Part shown: one piece after another, positions 45,171 through 55,937 of the stretch
How positions within the stretch are numbered: position 1 is the stretch's first letter
Layout of the letters: each line of letters begins with the position of its first letter
Source: Catenovulum maritimum
GTDB taxonomy: Bacteria; Pseudomonadota; Gammaproteobacteria; Enterobacterales; Alteromonadaceae
Direction of reading: 5' to 3'
Assembly: GCF_001050375.1 (NCBI RefSeq)
Contig: NZ_KQ130494.1
Location: 52,241-116,240, forward strand
Length of the DNA: 64,000 nt
Translations under genes and position numbers: made by a program
The notes under the pieces: model-generated
What the model saw: only the letters and a program-made list of their open reading frames with translations
The model's database searches: none
What the model was told of the DNA's origin: nothing

Positions 45171-45974
45171 ATGCAAATATTCCTTAACCATCAAAACAAC
45201 CCTGTTAGGCCTTCTGTTTTTAATCGCGCATTTCAGTTTGGCGATGCCCATTTCACCACATTAAAAATTGTCGACAAGCAGATACATTTATTCGATTTTC
45301 ATTTACACCGACTCAAACTTGCAAATAATGTATTAGGTTTTTCTGGTTTTGATCAAACTGCACTCGTCACTGAATTACAAAGTATTGCAGCTGAAAACAA
45401 TACTTGTATTGTCAAAGTATTGATTAGCCGAGGCGATAGTCAAAGAGGATATCAAGTCCCGGATGATATCGCTTGCCAAGTTTATCTCTTTGTCAGTGAT
45501 TTTCATCCTGATGCTTTTAGTTTTCCTAATGGAATTGAGCTTGCACTGCTAGAGTTTCGTTTGGGTTATCAACCTAGCTTAGCTGGGTTAAAGCATTGCA
45601 ATCGTCTAGAGCAAATCTTAGTCAAACAAGAAATAGCCAATTTAGGCGCTAAAGATGGTATTGTTTGTGGTTTGGAAGGTGAGTTAATCGAGACATCTGT
45701 CGCCAATATTTTTGTCAAAATAGATGATGATTGGTGTACACCTGATTTATCCTTAGCTGGCATTGCTGGGGTTAAGCGGGATTGGTTATTAGCGAAAATG
45801 CAAGCTTGTGGTGTTCGCTGTTCTGTTCGTAAAATCTCTGCAGCTGAAATCAAGCAAGTTCAATCTGCTGTGATTTGCAATGCATTAATGGATTTGGTAG
45901 TCGTGTCTAAAATTGGTATGCAAAAATTATCTTTAGTTGAGTCGCAAAACCTAATAAGGTTGGTCAATGCTTAA
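45171..45974 (+). CDS. pabC: Aminodeoxychorismate lyase
   Basis: This PLP-dependent fold-type IV enzyme releases pyruvate to form p-aminobenzoate for folate. The 267 residues include FNRAFQFGDAHFTTLKI, HLHRLKLANNVLGF and VKVLISRGDSQRGY. LAGLKHCNRLEQILVKQEI, with its catalytic lysine, and the late VICNALMDLVVV also fit. The overall course matches PabC. It overlaps mltG by eight bases, the standard order after fabF. Confidence 0.93.
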   Translation: MQIFLNHQNNPVRPSVFNRAFQFGDAHFTTLKIVDKQIHLFDFHLHRLKLANNVLGFSGFDQTALVTELQSIAAENNTCIVKVLISRGDSQRGYQVPDDIACQVYLFVSDFHPDAFSFPNGIELALLEFRLGYQPSLAGLKHCNRLEQILVKQEIANLGAKDGIVCGLEGELIETSVANIFVKIDDDWCTPDLSLAGIAGVKRDWLLAKMQACGVRCSVRKISAAEIKQVQSAVICNALMDLVVVSKIGMQKLSLVESQNLIRLVNA

Positions 45975-46959
45975 GTCTAAATTAGTTAGATACAGTTTAG
46001 TTGGGTTGGTTTTGAGCTTGTTCGCAGGCTTAGCCTATGGCTATATGCATTGGCAACGAGCATTAGAACGTGAGGTTTTTGTTGAACCTCAATATTTTGA
46101 GGTTCAACCAGGACAAAGCTTTAATTCAATTGTGCAGCAATTAAAGCAAAAGCAATTAATTAGTGAAACTTGGTCGTTGAAACTTCAGGCCAAGTTGCAG
46201 CCAAAATATAGCCAGCTTCAAGCTGGTTTATATCAATTTTCTGGCACACTGGCCCCGATAGATTTTATCTATATGATGCGAAGAGGGCGGATTGTTGAAT
46301 TTAAACTGACTTTTACAGAAGGCTCTGAGTTTAAGCAATGGCAAAAAATGTTAGCCGAGCATCCGTTTATTGAGCAAACGAATTACGCGAATAAACTCGC
46401 GGCACTCATCAAGCCGCATAAATCGGCAGAAGGTTTATTTTTTCCTGATACTTATTCATTTCACGCGCGAACAACGGATTTTAGTATTTTAAAACAAGCA
46501 TTTGATAAAATGCAGCAAACCAAGAAGCTATTACCTAGTATTGATGAACACGAGTTATCTTGGTATCAGATTTTAATTTTGGCATCTATTGTTGAAAAAG
46601 AAACGGCGATTGTGGCTGAGATGCCGATTATTGCATCTGTTTTTCTGAATCGTCTTAAGATCAAGATGCGGTTACAAACTGACCCTACGGTTATTTATGG
46701 TTTAGGCGATGAATATAAAGGCGATATTACCCGCCAGCATCTTAAACAATATACACCGTATAACACTTATAAAATATCAGGCTTACCGCCAACGCCAATT
46801 GCTATGCCTAGTAAAGCGGCAATAGAGGCTGTTATTTCGCCAGCCAACACAAAATATTTATACTTTGTTGCTGACGGTAAAGGTGGGCATAAGTTTTCGA
46901 CTAATTTACAGCAACATAATTTGGCAGTTCGCCAGTACTTAAAGCAAAGACAAAAATAA
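45967..46959 (+). CDS. mltG: Endolytic murein transglycosylase MltG
   Basis: An inner-membrane lytic enzyme that ends nascent peptidoglycan strands. It has 330 residues, one N-terminal membrane anchor (10-28), a LysM-like segment ([20 protein letters not shown], about 46-65) and the catalytic YceG domain. [31 protein letters not shown] (containing the catalytic Glu) and [12 protein letters not shown] are the family motifs. The C-terminal [17 protein letters not shown] is highly conserved. The tmk start overlaps its stop. Confidence 0.96.
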   Translation: MLKSKLVRYSLVGLVLSLFAGLAYGYMHWQRALEREVFVEPQYFEVQPGQSFNSIVQQLKQKQLISETWSLKLQAKLQPKYSQLQAGLYQFSGTLAPIDFIYMMRRGRIVEFKLTFTEGSEFKQWQKMLAEHPFIEQTNYANKLAALIKPHKSAEGLFFPDTYSFHARTTDFSILKQAFDKMQQTKKLLPSIDEHELSWYQILILASIVEKETAIVAEMPIIASVFLNRLKIKMRLQTDPTVIYGLGDEYKGDITRQHLKQYTPYNTYKISGLPPTPIAMPSKAAIEAVISPANTKYLYFVADGKGGHKFSTNLQQHNLAVRQYLKQRQK

Positions 46960-47588
46960 TGAATACAGATGCAAAATTTATTGTAATTGAAGGGTTGGAA
47001 GGCGCAGGGAAAACAACTGCGATTCAAGCTGTAACTAGATGGCTGGAACAAAAATCAATTGAGTTTGTACAAACTCGTGAGCCAGGCGGCACACCTTTAG
47101 CTGAGCAGCTAAGAACGCTTGTGAAAGCACAGCGAGATAATGAAAAAGTCACAGCCGAAGCTGAACTATTAATTATGTATGCCAGCCGAGTTCAGTTGAT
47201 TGAAAATGTGATCAAACCTGCGCTTGCAGAGGGTAAGTGGGTGGTTGGTGATCGCCATGATTTATCTTCTCGAGCCTATCAAGGCGGTGGCCGAGGTATT
47301 TCAGATGAGTTGCTTAACCCGATTCGAAGTGCTGTATTACAAGGTTTTGAACCTGATTTAACCTTATATTTAGATATCCGACCAGAAGTGGGTCTTGCTC
47401 GTGCCAGTGCTAGAGGTGAGTTAGATAGAATAGAGTTAGAAGCCTTAACCTTTTTCGAGAAAACTCGGGCTAAGTATCAAGAAATTGCCAATGCTTCTGA
47501 TAACATAATTACGATAAATGCAGAGCAAACAATTGAAGAAGTACAGCAGTCGATTACACTGCAGCTAGACCAATTCTTTAAATCTTAG
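46959..47588 (+). CDS. tmk: Thymidylate kinase
   Basis: The enzyme phosphorylates dTMP to dTDP. The 209-residue protein has a P-loop ([12 protein letters not shown]), then [15 protein letters not shown] and [19 protein letters not shown], and the late [18 protein letters not shown] lid segment. ATG 46959 overlaps the mltG stop by one base. It supports DNA replication together with the next gene. Confidence 0.97.
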   Translation: MNTDAKFIVIEGLEGAGKTTAIQAVTRWLEQKSIEFVQTREPGGTPLAEQLRTLVKAQRDNEKVTAEAELLIMYASRVQLIENVIKPALAEGKWVVGDRHDLSSRAYQGGGRGISDELLNPIRSAVLQGFEPDLTLYLDIRPEVGLARASARGELDRIELEALTFFEKTRAKYQEIANASDNIITINAEQTIEEVQQSITLQLDQFFKS

Positions 47589-47599
47589 TTGATTATATA

Positions 47600-48535
47600 A
47601 TGCAAAATTTTCCTTGGTTATCGACGTTACAACAGACTTTATCAGAGCAGTTTGCTCAGCAAAGGTTACATCATGCTTTACTGATTGAAGCTGGTCGAGG
47701 TTTAGGTAAACGTGAGTTTGTTTTAAATTTAGCGGCTGGTTTATTGTGTGAAACAACTGGCCTAATTGCTTGTGGTCAGTGTAAGTCTTGTCAGTTGTTT
47801 GCGTCTGGTTCTCACCCTGACTTATTTATTGCTGAAGAACCTGAGGCTAAATCTATTGGGGTAGATTTGATTCGTCAAGTCGTTAATAAGTCGCAAACCA
47901 AATCTCAATTGGGTCGAGCTAAGATCTTTATTATTCCTGACTGTGAAAAAATGACAGAAGGCTCAGCGAATGCTTTACTCAAAACCTTAGAAGAGCCAGG
48001 CCAAGATACATACTTGTTACTGACAACCGAAAGTGAAAGCCGTTTATTGCCGACTATTTTAAGTCGATGTCAAAAATACAAAGTTGCCCCACCTAAACTG
48101 CTGGAAATTCAAAATTGGATCAAAGAGCAGGGAATCGATTTTACAGATTATTCTGATGTATTTGAGTTGGTTGAACAAGCACCATTAATTGCATTAGAGC
48201 TAGTTAAAACTGATTTTTTGACTCAGCATAAGCGTTTTCTAGCCGATTTCAAATTGCTGATTACTGGGAGAAAGTCTGCTTTTGAATTTAGTTTAAATTT
48301 TGATGATAAGCATTATGAAAGGCAATTAGATTGGATGGTCAATGCCTTTAATCAATGGTTAAAAGCGAAACTGAAGCAAGAGATGACAGATGCAAACCAA
48401 GCGGCTAAACGTCTTTTGTTAAGTGATTTAACTTTGTTGATCACCACTAGTCGAAAACAAATGTTACAATCAGGTTCGAATAAAAAGTTAATTTATCAAT
48501 CTTTGTGTTTATCATTAGAACAAAAGTTGCGGTGA
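47600..48535 (+). CDS. holB: DNA polymerase III subunit delta'
   Basis: A clamp-loader subunit of 311 residues. The P-loop is degenerate (EAGRGLGKREF), as is normal for delta', which does not hydrolyse ATP. The zinc module CGQCKSCQLFASGSHPD is complete, and NALLKTLEEPGQDTYLLL matches the AAA core with SRC (LPTILSRCQKY) following. The start ATG 47600 lacks a clear ribosome site, and coupling to tmk, 11 bases upstream, is likely. Confidence 0.95.
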   Translation: MQNFPWLSTLQQTLSEQFAQQRLHHALLIEAGRGLGKREFVLNLAAGLLCETTGLIACGQCKSCQLFASGSHPDLFIAEEPEAKSIGVDLIRQVVNKSQTKSQLGRAKIFIIPDCEKMTEGSANALLKTLEEPGQDTYLLLTTESESRLLPTILSRCQKYKVAPPKLLEIQNWIKEQGIDFTDYSDVFELVEQAPLIALELVKTDFLTQHKRFLADFKLLITGRKSAFEFSLNFDDKHYERQLDWMVNAFNQWLKAKLKQEMTDANQAAKRLLLSDLTLLITTSRKQMLQSGSNKKLIYQSLCLSLEQKLR

Positions 48536-48558
48536 GCATAGTTTGAAGTGGGCTTAAT

Positions 48559-48885
48559 ATGGAACAGTTAGCAGTTGAATTTAGTGATTTAAATAATTTG
48601 TATAAATGCTACATGGCATTTATCAAAGAAGGTGGCTTATTTGTTGTTACCCATAAAAAGTACAATGTTGGCCAATCGCTCGCATTAAGTGTGTTATTGC
48701 CTAATGAGGTAACCCCCGTAGTTGTAACTGGCAAAGTGGTATGGTTATCACCTATGGCTTCACATAGTAATGCGCCACAAGGAATAGGCATGAACTTTTT
48801 AGATGATAGACAAAATTTAAAAGATAAAATCGAAACTTTACTCGGAGCTATGATTAATTCGAGTGAGCCCACTTTTACCATGTAG
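48559..48885 (+). CDS. pilZ: PilZ-domain protein
   Basis: The 108-residue protein consists of a PilZ domain only: GGLFVVTHKKYNVGQSLALSVLLP and then VVTGKVVWLSP. GIGMNFLDDRQNLKDKIETLL closes it. The RxxxR and D/NxSxxG c-di-GMP motifs are absent (the loop reads KEGGLF). This matches the 'type IV pilus assembly protein PilZ' subgroup, which does not bind c-di-GMP but is needed for pilus biogenesis. The holB-pilZ-tatD order is known from Pseudomonas and relatives. Confidence 0.9.
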   Translation: MEQLAVEFSDLNNLYKCYMAFIKEGGLFVVTHKKYNVGQSLALSVLLPNEVTPVVVTGKVVWLSPMASHSNAPQGIGMNFLDDRQNLKDKIETLLGAMINSSEPTFTM

Positions 48886-48905
48886 TTAATATTTAAGAGG
48901 TTGTA

Positions 48906-49685
48906 GTGTTAGTTGATTCTCACTGTCATTTAGATAAGTTAAAGTTAGAAGAATTAGGCGGCAGTTTAGATTCTGTATTAGATTCGGCTAGAGCTCGTGG
49001 TATTAAGCAGTTTTTATGTGTCAGTGTCACTTTAGATGATTTCCCCAATATGGCTAAGACGGTTGAATCTCATGCCGATGTTGCTATCTCATGCGGGGTT
49101 CATCCGCTGCATAATGAATGTCAATTTGAGCAAGCTCAGTTATTAAAACTGGCGGATGATCCCAAAGTGGTTGCTATTGGTGAAACTGGCTTGGACTATT
49201 TTTATTCAGCAGATACGATTGAATGGCAGCAAAACTCTTTTCGTCAACATTGCCAAGTCGCTAATCAATTAGACAAGCCATTAATTATTCATACTAGAGA
49301 TGCTAGGCAAGATACGCTTGATATTTTAAAGCAAGAAGGGGCAGATAAAGCGGGTGGCGTTTTACACTGCTTTACTGAAAGTTTAGAGATGGCGAAAGCG
49401 GCGATGGATCTTAATTTTTATATCTCTATTTCTGGCATTGTTACTTTTGGTAATGCCACAGAACTCAGAGATGTGGTTAGAGCCTTGCCATTAGATCGTA
49501 TTTTAGTTGAAACTGATTCTCCTTGGTTAGCACCTAAGCCATATCGTGGTAAACAAAACCAACCTGCTTATGTGCATGAAGTGGCACAATTTGTTGCTGA
49601 TTTAAAAGGCGTGAGTTTGGCTGAGTTATCTGAGCAAACAACCAATAATTTTTATCAGTTATTTAAACACGCAAACAGGGCCTAA
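48906..49685 (+). CDS. TatD-family metal-dependent hydrolase (YcfH-like)
   Basis: The 259-residue TIM-barrel DNase-like protein carries every metal ligand: HCHLD near the N-terminus, GETGLDYFY, IIHTRDA, LHCFTE and ETDSPWLAP. Length and context after holB-pilZ match YcfH rather than TatD itself. E. coli homologues act as 3'-5' DNases or deoxyribonucleases. The exact substrate is undecided. GTG 48906 with AAGAGGTTG upstream is the start. Confidence 0.92.
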   Translation: MLVDSHCHLDKLKLEELGGSLDSVLDSARARGIKQFLCVSVTLDDFPNMAKTVESHADVAISCGVHPLHNECQFEQAQLLKLADDPKVVAIGETGLDYFYSADTIEWQQNSFRQHCQVANQLDKPLIIHTRDARQDTLDILKQEGADKAGGVLHCFTESLEMAKAAMDLNFYISISGIVTFGNATELRDVVRALPLDRILVETDSPWLAPKPYRGKQNQPAYVHEVAQFVADLKGVSLAELSEQTTNNFYQLFKHANRA

Positions 49686-49774
49686 ACAAAATCACTAGGC
49701 GTTTGTATTGCTCTTTTGGTAAAGTGTCCTGTAATGCTTTATTAAACCTATTCAATTATAAATAAAAATAAATT

Positions 49775-52063
49775 ATGTCTGATCACATTGAGCTCAATTT
49801 AGACGGTATAGAGCAACTTTCGTTAAGAAAGTTTACCGAAGATTCATACCTTAATTATTCGATGTACGTCATTATGGATAGGGCGTTACCTCATATTAGT
49901 GATGGCCTTAAACCGGTTCAACGCAGAATTATTTATGCGATGAGTGAGTTAGGTTTATCTGCTGGCGCTAAGTATAAAAAATCAGCCCGTACTGTGGGTG
50001 ATGTGCTAGGTAAATTTCACCCGCATGGAGATTCCGCTTGTTATGAAGCTATGGTGCTCATGGCACAGCCTTTTTCATATCGTTATCCTTTGGTGGATGG
50101 TCAAGGAAACTGGGGTGCACCGGATGATCCTAAGTCTTTCGCTGCGATGCGATATACCGAGGCTAAGCTTGCTAAATTTGCAGAAGTTTTACTATCTGAA
50201 TTAGGTCAAGGCACGGTCGAATGGGGACCAAATTTTGATGGTACCCTAAAAGAGCCAATTAATTTACCGGCTCGATTACCGCATATTTTACTTAATGGTG
50301 TAACTGGTATAGCAGTTGGTATGGCAACAGATATACCACCACATAATGTAAAAGAAGTGGTTAACGCGGCTAAATATTTGTTAGAGCACCCAAATGCTAG
50401 CGTGGATAAAATTATGTCTTTTATCCCGGGGCCAGATTACCCAACTGAAGCTGAAATTATTACCCCTGCAGCAGATATTCGTAAAATTTACCAATCTGGT
50501 AAAGGCTCGATTAAGATGAGAGCCGTGTACGAGTTAGAGCAAGGTGAAGTTGTCATTACGGCTTTACCTCATCAAGCTTCGTCGTCGAAAGTGTTAGAGC
50601 AAATAGCGCAGCAAATGCAGGCTAAAAAACTGCCTATGGTAGCGGATTTACGCGATGAATCAGATCATGAAAATCCAGTTCGCTTAGTTGTCGTGCCAAG
50701 ATCAAACCGAGTTGATACTGAGCAGTTAATGCAACATTTGTTTGCGACAACGGATCTTGAAAAAAGCTATCGCGTTAACTTGAATATGATAGGTCTTAAC
50801 GGTCGACCACAAGTTAAAGGTATTTCGACCATTATTAATGAGTGGTTGAGCTTCCGCCTTTCAACTGTGACTAGGCGTTTACAGTACAGACTCGATAAAG
50901 TTTTAGCTAGATTACATATTTTAGAAGGTTTATTAACTGCTTTTTTAAATATTGATGAAGTTATTCAAATTATCCGTACGGAAGATAAGCCTAAACCAGT
51001 ATTGATGGAAAGGTTTGCAATAACGGATATTCAAGCGGAAGCGATTTTAGAATTAAAATTACGTCACTTAGCTAAACTAGAAGAGTTTAAAATTCGTGGC
51101 GAGCAAGATGAACTAGAGCAAGAAAGACAAGAGTTAGAACGAATTTTAGGTTCAGACATTGAGCTGAAAAAACTCGTTAAGAAAGAGTTAACCCAAGACG
51201 CGGCTAAATATGGTGATGAAAGACGTTCACCTTTAGTGGAAAGAAACGAGTCTAAAGCGTTATCTGAAAAAGATTTAGTTCCGAGTGAAGCCGTGACTGT
51301 AGTGGTTTCTGAGAAGGGATGGGCTCGCTGCGCTAAAGGCCATGATGTTGATGTGGCAGGACTCAGCTATAAAGCGGGCGATAGTTATTTATCTTCTGCG
51401 ACAGGTCGCTCTAATCAAACCACAGTATTTATTGATTCAGCGGGTAGAGCATTTGCAACCGAAACACATACTTTACCTTCCGCTAGAAGCCAAGGTGAAC
51501 CTTTATCCGGACGTTTTGCGATTGGCACAGGTGAACATATTCAGCATGCGTTAATTGCTAATAATCCGGATAAATTTTTAGTTTCGAGTGATGCCGGCTA
51601 TGGTTTTGTGGTGAATTTTTCTGATTTAGTGAGTAAGAACAAAAATGGTAAAGCCGTTTTGACTTTACCTGCAAATGCGAAAGTATTAAAACCTCAACCT
51701 ATTGCCGATAACAATGATTTGATGGTTCTTGCCATTTCGAACGAAGGCCGAATGCTGATTTTCCCAATTTCAGATTTACCTTGTTTAAGTAAAGGTAAAG
51801 GGAACAAGATTATTAGCATCAGTGCAGATAGAGCTAAAAGTCGTGACGAGTTTATTGCTCATATCGCTGTAATTGACTCAGATGATATTTTAGTTTTAGT
51901 TGCCGGTAAGCGTAAGATGAGTTTAAAACCAAATGATTGGGCTCATTATAAAGGTGAAAGAGGGCGTCGAGGTAACAAACTACCACGAGGCTTACAAAGG
52001 GTTGATGAAATTATCATTGAATCTAACTCAGCGGCTGATGTTGCTGAAAACTCAGATAGTTAA
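49775..52063 (+). CDS. parC: DNA topoisomerase IV subunit A
   Basis: The decatenating type II topoisomerase subunit has 762 residues. The winged-helix/tower part carries [20 protein letters not shown], and the active tyrosine is Tyr127 in [10 protein letters not shown]. The C-terminal part has beta-pinwheel blades (about 500-745). Residues equivalent to the quinolone-resistance sites are wild type, with Ser87 and Glu91 in [12 protein letters not shown]. It is directly followed by plsC, as in enterobacteria. The 89-bp gap before it has a plausible but weak promoter (TTGCTC at 49708 and TGTAAT at 49730). Confidence 0.97.
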   Translation: MSDHIELNLDGIEQLSLRKFTEDSYLNYSMYVIMDRALPHISDGLKPVQRRIIYAMSELGLSAGAKYKKSARTVGDVLGKFHPHGDSACYEAMVLMAQPFSYRYPLVDGQGNWGAPDDPKSFAAMRYTEAKLAKFAEVLLSELGQGTVEWGPNFDGTLKEPINLPARLPHILLNGVTGIAVGMATDIPPHNVKEVVNAAKYLLEHPNASVDKIMSFIPGPDYPTEAEIITPAADIRKIYQSGKGSIKMRAVYELEQGEVVITALPHQASSSKVLEQIAQQMQAKKLPMVADLRDESDHENPVRLVVVPRSNRVDTEQLMQHLFATTDLEKSYRVNLNMIGLNGRPQVKGISTIINEWLSFRLSTVTRRLQYRLDKVLARLHILEGLLTAFLNIDEVIQIIRTEDKPKPVLMERFAITDIQAEAILELKLRHLAKLEEFKIRGEQDELEQERQELERILGSDIELKKLVKKELTQDAAKYGDERRSPLVERNESKALSEKDLVPSEAVTVVVSEKGWARCAKGHDVDVAGLSYKAGDSYLSSATGRSNQTTVFIDSAGRAFATETHTLPSARSQGEPLSGRFAIGTGEHIQHALIANNPDKFLVSSDAGYGFVVNFSDLVSKNKNGKAVLTLPANAKVLKPQPIADNNDLMVLAISNEGRMLIFPISDLPCLSKGKGNKIISISADRAKSRDEFIAHIAVIDSDDILVLVAGKRKMSLKPNDWAHYKGERGRRGNKLPRGLQRVDEIIIESNSAADVAENSDS

Positions 52064-52078
52064 AGTAGGAATTTTAAG

Positions 52079-52798
52079 TTGTTAGCTGTAATTAGAATTA
52101 TTCTATTAGGTTTATTTGTGATAGTGGCTAGTTTAGCTGGTATTGTATTTTGTTTAATTAGGCCATTTCATCGTAATAATGTTTATTGGCTGGGTAAGCT
52201 TTACTCAAAGGCTTCTTATATAATTGGTGTTAAGCTCGTATTTAGAACCGATGAAGCAGCGGCGCAAACTCAGCCGGCAGTATTTATCGCTAATCATCAA
52301 AACAGTTATGATATTTTTACATTATGTGGTGGTGTTTTGCCTAGTACTGTCACTATAGGTAAAAAGAGCTTAAAGTGGATCCCATTTTTTGGTCAGCTTT
52401 ACTGGTTGGCGGGGAATATATTAATTGATCGCGAAAACCGCCGTAAAGCTATGGCCGCTCTAAAGCGTTCTTGTGAGCATATTAATAAAAATAAAATCTC
52501 GATCTGGATGTTTCCAGAAGGTACTCGTTCATATGGTAAAGGTTTGTTGCCATTTAAGCGCGGCGCGTTTCAGTTAGCACAGCAAGCGAATGTGCCTTTA
52601 ATTCCTGTTTGTATGAGCACAACTCATAATAAAATAAACTTAAATCGTTGGGATAATGGCACTATTATAATTGAAGTAATGGCACCTAAGCCTCTTGAAT
52701 CTAATGATTTAAAAATGGAAGCGGAAGGCTTCCATGAGCTGATGCTGAATAAAATTAATCAACTAGATGCTGAAGTTGCGCAGCTAGAAGCTAAATAA
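52079..52798 (+). CDS. plsC: 1-acyl-sn-glycerol-3-phosphate acyltransferase
   Basis: It makes phosphatidic acid at the inner membrane. The 239-residue protein has an N-terminal hydrophobic helix (1-27). NHQNSYDIF is the H-x4-D acyltransferase motif, followed by IGKKSLKWIPFFGQ, FPEGTRSYGKGLLPFKRGAF and VPLIPVCMS. The start is TTG 52079 with AGTAGGAATT upstream. It is coupled to parC, 15 bases away. Confidence 0.95.
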   Translation: MLAVIRIILLGLFVIVASLAGIVFCLIRPFHRNNVYWLGKLYSKASYIIGVKLVFRTDEAAAQTQPAVFIANHQNSYDIFTLCGGVLPSTVTIGKKSLKWIPFFGQLYWLAGNILIDRENRRKAMAALKRSCEHINKNKISIWMFPEGTRSYGKGLLPFKRGAFQLAQQANVPLIPVCMSTTHNKINLNRWDNGTIIIEVMAPKPLESNDLKMEAEGFHELMLNKINQLDAEVAQLEAK

Positions 52799-52809
52799 CA
52801 GAGGTTATT

Positions 52810-53163
52810 ATGGAATATTTGGACGATCCTATTGGATTTAATAAAATGGTAGTTGAGTCATTGCTAGCTGATGGTAGTGATCCTGATGCGATTTATGAAA
52901 TTGAGCATCATTTCTCGTCAACTGATTTTGATAAATTAGAAAAAGCGGCAGTTGCTGCATTTAAACTAGAAGTCGAAGTGACAGATGCGGAAGAGTTTGA
53001 AACTGATGATGGTCAAATTATCTTAGCATTTGACGCTATTACTGAATCTAAATTAGATTTAGATGAAATTAATAAGCAAACAGAACAAATGCAAAAAATT
53101 GCTGACCAAGTAAAGGTTCAATACGATGGTTGGGGAACAGAGTTTATCGAGATAGAAGAGTAA
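52810..53163 (+). CDS. rraB: Ribonuclease E inhibitor RraB
   Basis: The 117-residue acidic protein resembles E. coli RraB along its length: LLADGSDPDAIYEIEHHFSS, LEKAAVAAFKLEVEVTDAEE, and a tail VQYDGWGTEFIEIEE close to RraB's YDGWGTYFE. RraB binds the C-terminal half of RNase E and alters degradosome activity. The gene's target rne lies 17 kb upstream on the other strand. It is followed by a hairpin. Confidence 0.93.
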   Translation: MEYLDDPIGFNKMVVESLLADGSDPDAIYEIEHHFSSTDFDKLEKAAVAAFKLEVEVTDAEEFETDDGQIILAFDAITESKLDLDEINKQTEQMQKIADQVKVQYDGWGTEFIEIEE

Positions 53164-53175
53164 CTCTGTTATTTA

Positions 53176-53208
53176 TGTATTCCCAAAACTGTAAGTTTCG
53201 GGAATACA
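53176..53208 (+). terminator. Hairpin downstream of rraB
   Basis: A long stem TGTATTCCC/GGGAATACA continues inward, after one mismatch, with AAACT/AGTTT. A T-tract follows only loosely (CAATTTT), so this may be a weak terminator or an mRNA-stabilising structure. Confidence 0.6.
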
Positions 53209-53234
53209 CAATTTTCGTCTTTGGAAATAATTTC

Positions 53235-53252
53235 TTATCCAGAGTTAAGGTT
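53235..53252. repeat. Solo end motif of element H
   Basis: TTATCCAGAGTTAAGGTT, preceded by TAATTTC, matches the reverse complement of the left end of element H over about 25 bases. No second end or interior was found. The remaining bases to 53463 are AT-rich and probably hold the ndk promoter. Confidence 0.55.
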
Positions 53253-53463
53253 AATAAGATTCACTTAACGCCATTCTTTAACCCTTGGTTTTCTTTTCTT
53301 GATCTAATTTAACAAATTAGTAGTTAAACATTTAATTTATCAGATTATTTTCCTCTACCTATATCAATTCTCTCAAATTCATTGTTATTATCATAACGCA
53401 AGCTAAACCTTTATTTTGTTTAACTTAACCCGAGCAAGGGCTAACTTATATTAGGGAAGTCAT

Positions 53464-53892
53464 ATGGCTATTGAACGCACTTTATCAATTATTAAACCAA
53501 ATGCAGTTGTTAAACATAACATCGGCGCCATCATTCAACGTTTAGAAGCCGCGAACTTTAAAATAGTTGCAACCAAGATGATTAAACTGAATCAAGAGCA
53601 GGCTGAAGGTTTTTATGCCGAGCATAAAGGTAAACCTTTTTTTGATGCTTTGATTGATTTTATGCTTTCTGCGCCTGTCGTTGTGCTTGTGCTTGAAAGT
53701 GAAAGTGCTATTACAGCTTACCGTGAGATTATGGGCGCAACTAATCCGGTTGATGCTGCTCGAGGTACGTTAAGAGCCGATTATGGCGAAGCTCACGTTA
53801 CCTTTAATGGTGTTCATGGTTCGGATAGTCCAGAGAGTGCTGCGAGAGAAATCGCGTATTTCTTCAGTGATAATGAGGTTAACTCATACTAA
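53464..53892 (+). CDS. ndk: Nucleoside-diphosphate kinase
   Basis: The 142-residue kinase balances NTP and dNTP pools. [20 protein letters not shown] opens the fold, followed by [18 protein letters not shown]. The phospho-histidine lies in [20 protein letters not shown] precedes ATG 53464. The gene stands alone with its own upstream region, and rlmN follows after 118 bp. Confidence 0.97.
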   Translation: MAIERTLSIIKPNAVVKHNIGAIIQRLEAANFKIVATKMIKLNQEQAEGFYAEHKGKPFFDALIDFMLSAPVVVLVLESESAITAYREIMGATNPVDAARGTLRADYGEAHVTFNGVHGSDSPESAAREIAYFFSDNEVNSY

Positions 53893-54010
53893 TTGTAAAA
53901 CTTAATCACCAATTTTATTAAATTAATCGCAATTGATTTGCTGCTATCATTGCATTCAATTGTGATTATCGTAAAATTGCGAGCCATTTGTTTTACAAGG
54001 TTATTGCTAC

Positions 54011-55135
54011 ATGTCTGCTGAGACAACCAAAATAAATTTACTTGATTTAAATCGTCAAGCTATGCGTGATTTTTTTGCTTCCATTGGTGAGAAATCATTT
54101 CGTGCCGATCAAGCAATGAAGTGGATTTATCATTACGGTCACGATAACTTTGAAGACATGAACAATTACAGCAAGTCTTTACGCGCAAAGTTAAATGAAA
54201 TGTGCGAAATCAAAGCGCCCAAAATCTCTGTTCGACAAGAATCCAGTGACGGTACTATTAAGTACGCTATGATTTTAGAAGGCGGGCAAGAAGTTGAAAC
54301 CGTCTGGATCCCTGATGGAGACCGAGCCACTTTATGTGTTTCTAGCCAAGTTGGCTGTGCGTTAGAATGTACTTTTTGCTCAACAGCGCAACAGGGCTTT
54401 AATCGTAACTTAACGGTTGCCGAAATTATCGGTCAAGTTTGGCGAGTGGCGGTAGATATTGGACCTGTCAAAGTAACCAATAAACGTCCTATCACCAATG
54501 TTGTGATGATGGGGATGGGCGAACCTTTACTTAATATGACGAATCTAGTTCCATCACTCGAGCTTATGATGGACGACTTAGCCTTTGGCTTATCCAAGCG
54601 CCGTGTTACAGTGAGTACTTCTGGCGTTGTACCAGCATTGGATAAACTGAAAGAAAAAGTTGATGTGGCTTTAGCTATTTCGCTGCACGCGCCAAACAAT
54701 GAGTTACGTGATGAAATAGTACCTATCAATAAAAAATATGACATTGAAACTTTCTTGGCAGCCTCTAGACGTTATATCGATGGTTCAAAAGCAAATGAGA
54801 AAGTAACCGTTGAGTATGTGATGTTAGATCACATAAACGATAGTACAGATCAAGCTCATGAATTAGCGAAAGTGTTAAAAGACACGCCATCAAAAATTAA
54901 TCTCATTCCATTTAACCCATTCCCTGGCAGTCCATATGGTCGTTCTAGTAACTCTAGAATTGATAGATTTGCTAAAGTATTAACTGAATATGGCTTTACT
55001 ACAGTAGTACGTCGAACTCGTGGTGATGATATTGACGCAGCGTGCGGACAGTTAGTTGGGGATGTTGTTGATAGAACTAAGCGTATGCTTAAAAAGCGCC
55101 AAAGAGGCGAAACTATTAAGGTGCAAGCACAATAA
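54011..55135 (+). CDS. rlmN: Dual-specificity RNA methyltransferase RlmN
   Basis: This radical-SAM enzyme makes m2A2503 in 23S rRNA and m2A37 in tRNA. The 374 residues have the cluster CALECTFC (Cys116, 120, 123) and SSQVGC before it. [21 protein letters not shown] and [16 protein letters not shown] follow. The second methyl-carrying cysteine is in DIDAACGQL. The ndk-rlmN-pilW-rodZ-ispG-hisS order is conserved in gammaproteobacteria. Confidence 0.97.
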   Translation: MSAETTKINLLDLNRQAMRDFFASIGEKSFRADQAMKWIYHYGHDNFEDMNNYSKSLRAKLNEMCEIKAPKISVRQESSDGTIKYAMILEGGQEVETVWIPDGDRATLCVSSQVGCALECTFCSTAQQGFNRNLTVAEIIGQVWRVAVDIGPVKVTNKRPITNVVMMGMGEPLLNMTNLVPSLELMMDDLAFGLSKRRVTVSTSGVVPALDKLKEKVDVALAISLHAPNNELRDEIVPINKKYDIETFLAASRRYIDGSKANEKVTVEYVMLDHINDSTDQAHELAKVLKDTPSKINLIPFNPFPGSPYGRSSNSRIDRFAKVLTEYGFTTVVRRTRGDDIDAACGQLVGDVVDRTKRMLKKRQRGETIKVQAQ

Positions 55136-55139
55136 TTAT

Positions 55140-55937
55140 ATGAAAAAATTATGCTTTAGCCGATTAATGGTGTTATTAAGTGTGTTGAACTTAACTGCTT
55201 GCGTGACCCAAAAACACTATTTAGAGTCAGATAAACCCGTGGTGGAGAATATTTCTTCACCTGAGGCTAAGGCACGTGCTCGAATTAAACTTGGTTTAAC
55301 ATACTTGCAAAAAGGTGACTCTGTTCAAGCTAAGTTTAATTTAGATAAGGCATTAGAGTTTGCGCCTGATTTAGCCGAGGCCCATTATTCTCTTGCCTAT
55401 TATTATCAGACGGTTCAAAATTTTGATAAGGCTGAGAAAGCTTATATTCGAGTCATCGAATTAAGCCCTAATAATGGCGATGCTTACAATAATTATGGTG
55501 CCTTTTTATGTGAGAGAGGGCGTTTAGAAGAAGCAACCGAAAACTTTCTCGAAGCAGTAAAAATCGATAGTTATATTAGAGTTTGGCAAACCTATGAGAA
55601 TCTTGGTTTATGTTTAGCTGATAGTGGTCAAGAGAGCAAAATTGATCAGGCGATTAGTTATTTCAACAAAGCACTTGGCTACAACGCTAGAGCTTTTACA
55701 TCTTTAAACTCACTTATTGAGATTTATCAAAATCGCCAAGAGTGGCATCAAGTTAAAGCCTATTTTGATAAGCTAAGGCTTGTATCTAGACCAAGTGCTG
55801 CATTATATTGGCTTGGCTATAATACAGAGCGAAATATTGGTGCTTTTGAAGCAGCCAAACAATATGGTCGCTTACTTTTGATCGAATTTCCGTCAAGTTC
55901 CCAAACTCAGTTATATAAGAAAAGCTTATTACAATGA
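55140..55937 (+). CDS. pilW: Type IV pilus biogenesis/stability lipoprotein PilW (PilF)
   Basis: This 265-residue outer-membrane lipoprotein helps assemble the PilQ secretin. A signal peptide ends in LTAC with Cys21 as lipidation site. It is followed by about six TPR units (GLTYLQKGDSVQAKFNLDKA; YNNYGAFLCERGRLEEA). The frame is open 28 codons further upstream inside rlmN, but ATG 55140 gives the proper signal peptide. The ribosome site is weak. It overlaps rodZ by four bases. Its presence with pilZ suggests type IV pili. Confidence 0.92.
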   Translation: MKKLCFSRLMVLLSVLNLTACVTQKHYLESDKPVVENISSPEAKARARIKLGLTYLQKGDSVQAKFNLDKALEFAPDLAEAHYSLAYYYQTVQNFDKAEKAYIRVIELSPNNGDAYNNYGAFLCERGRLEEATENFLEAVKIDSYIRVWQTYENLGLCLADSGQESKIDQAISYFNKALGYNARAFTSLNSLIEIYQNRQEWHQVKAYFDKLRLVSRPSAALYWLGYNTERNIGAFEAAKQYGRLLLIEFPSSSQTQLYKKSLLQ

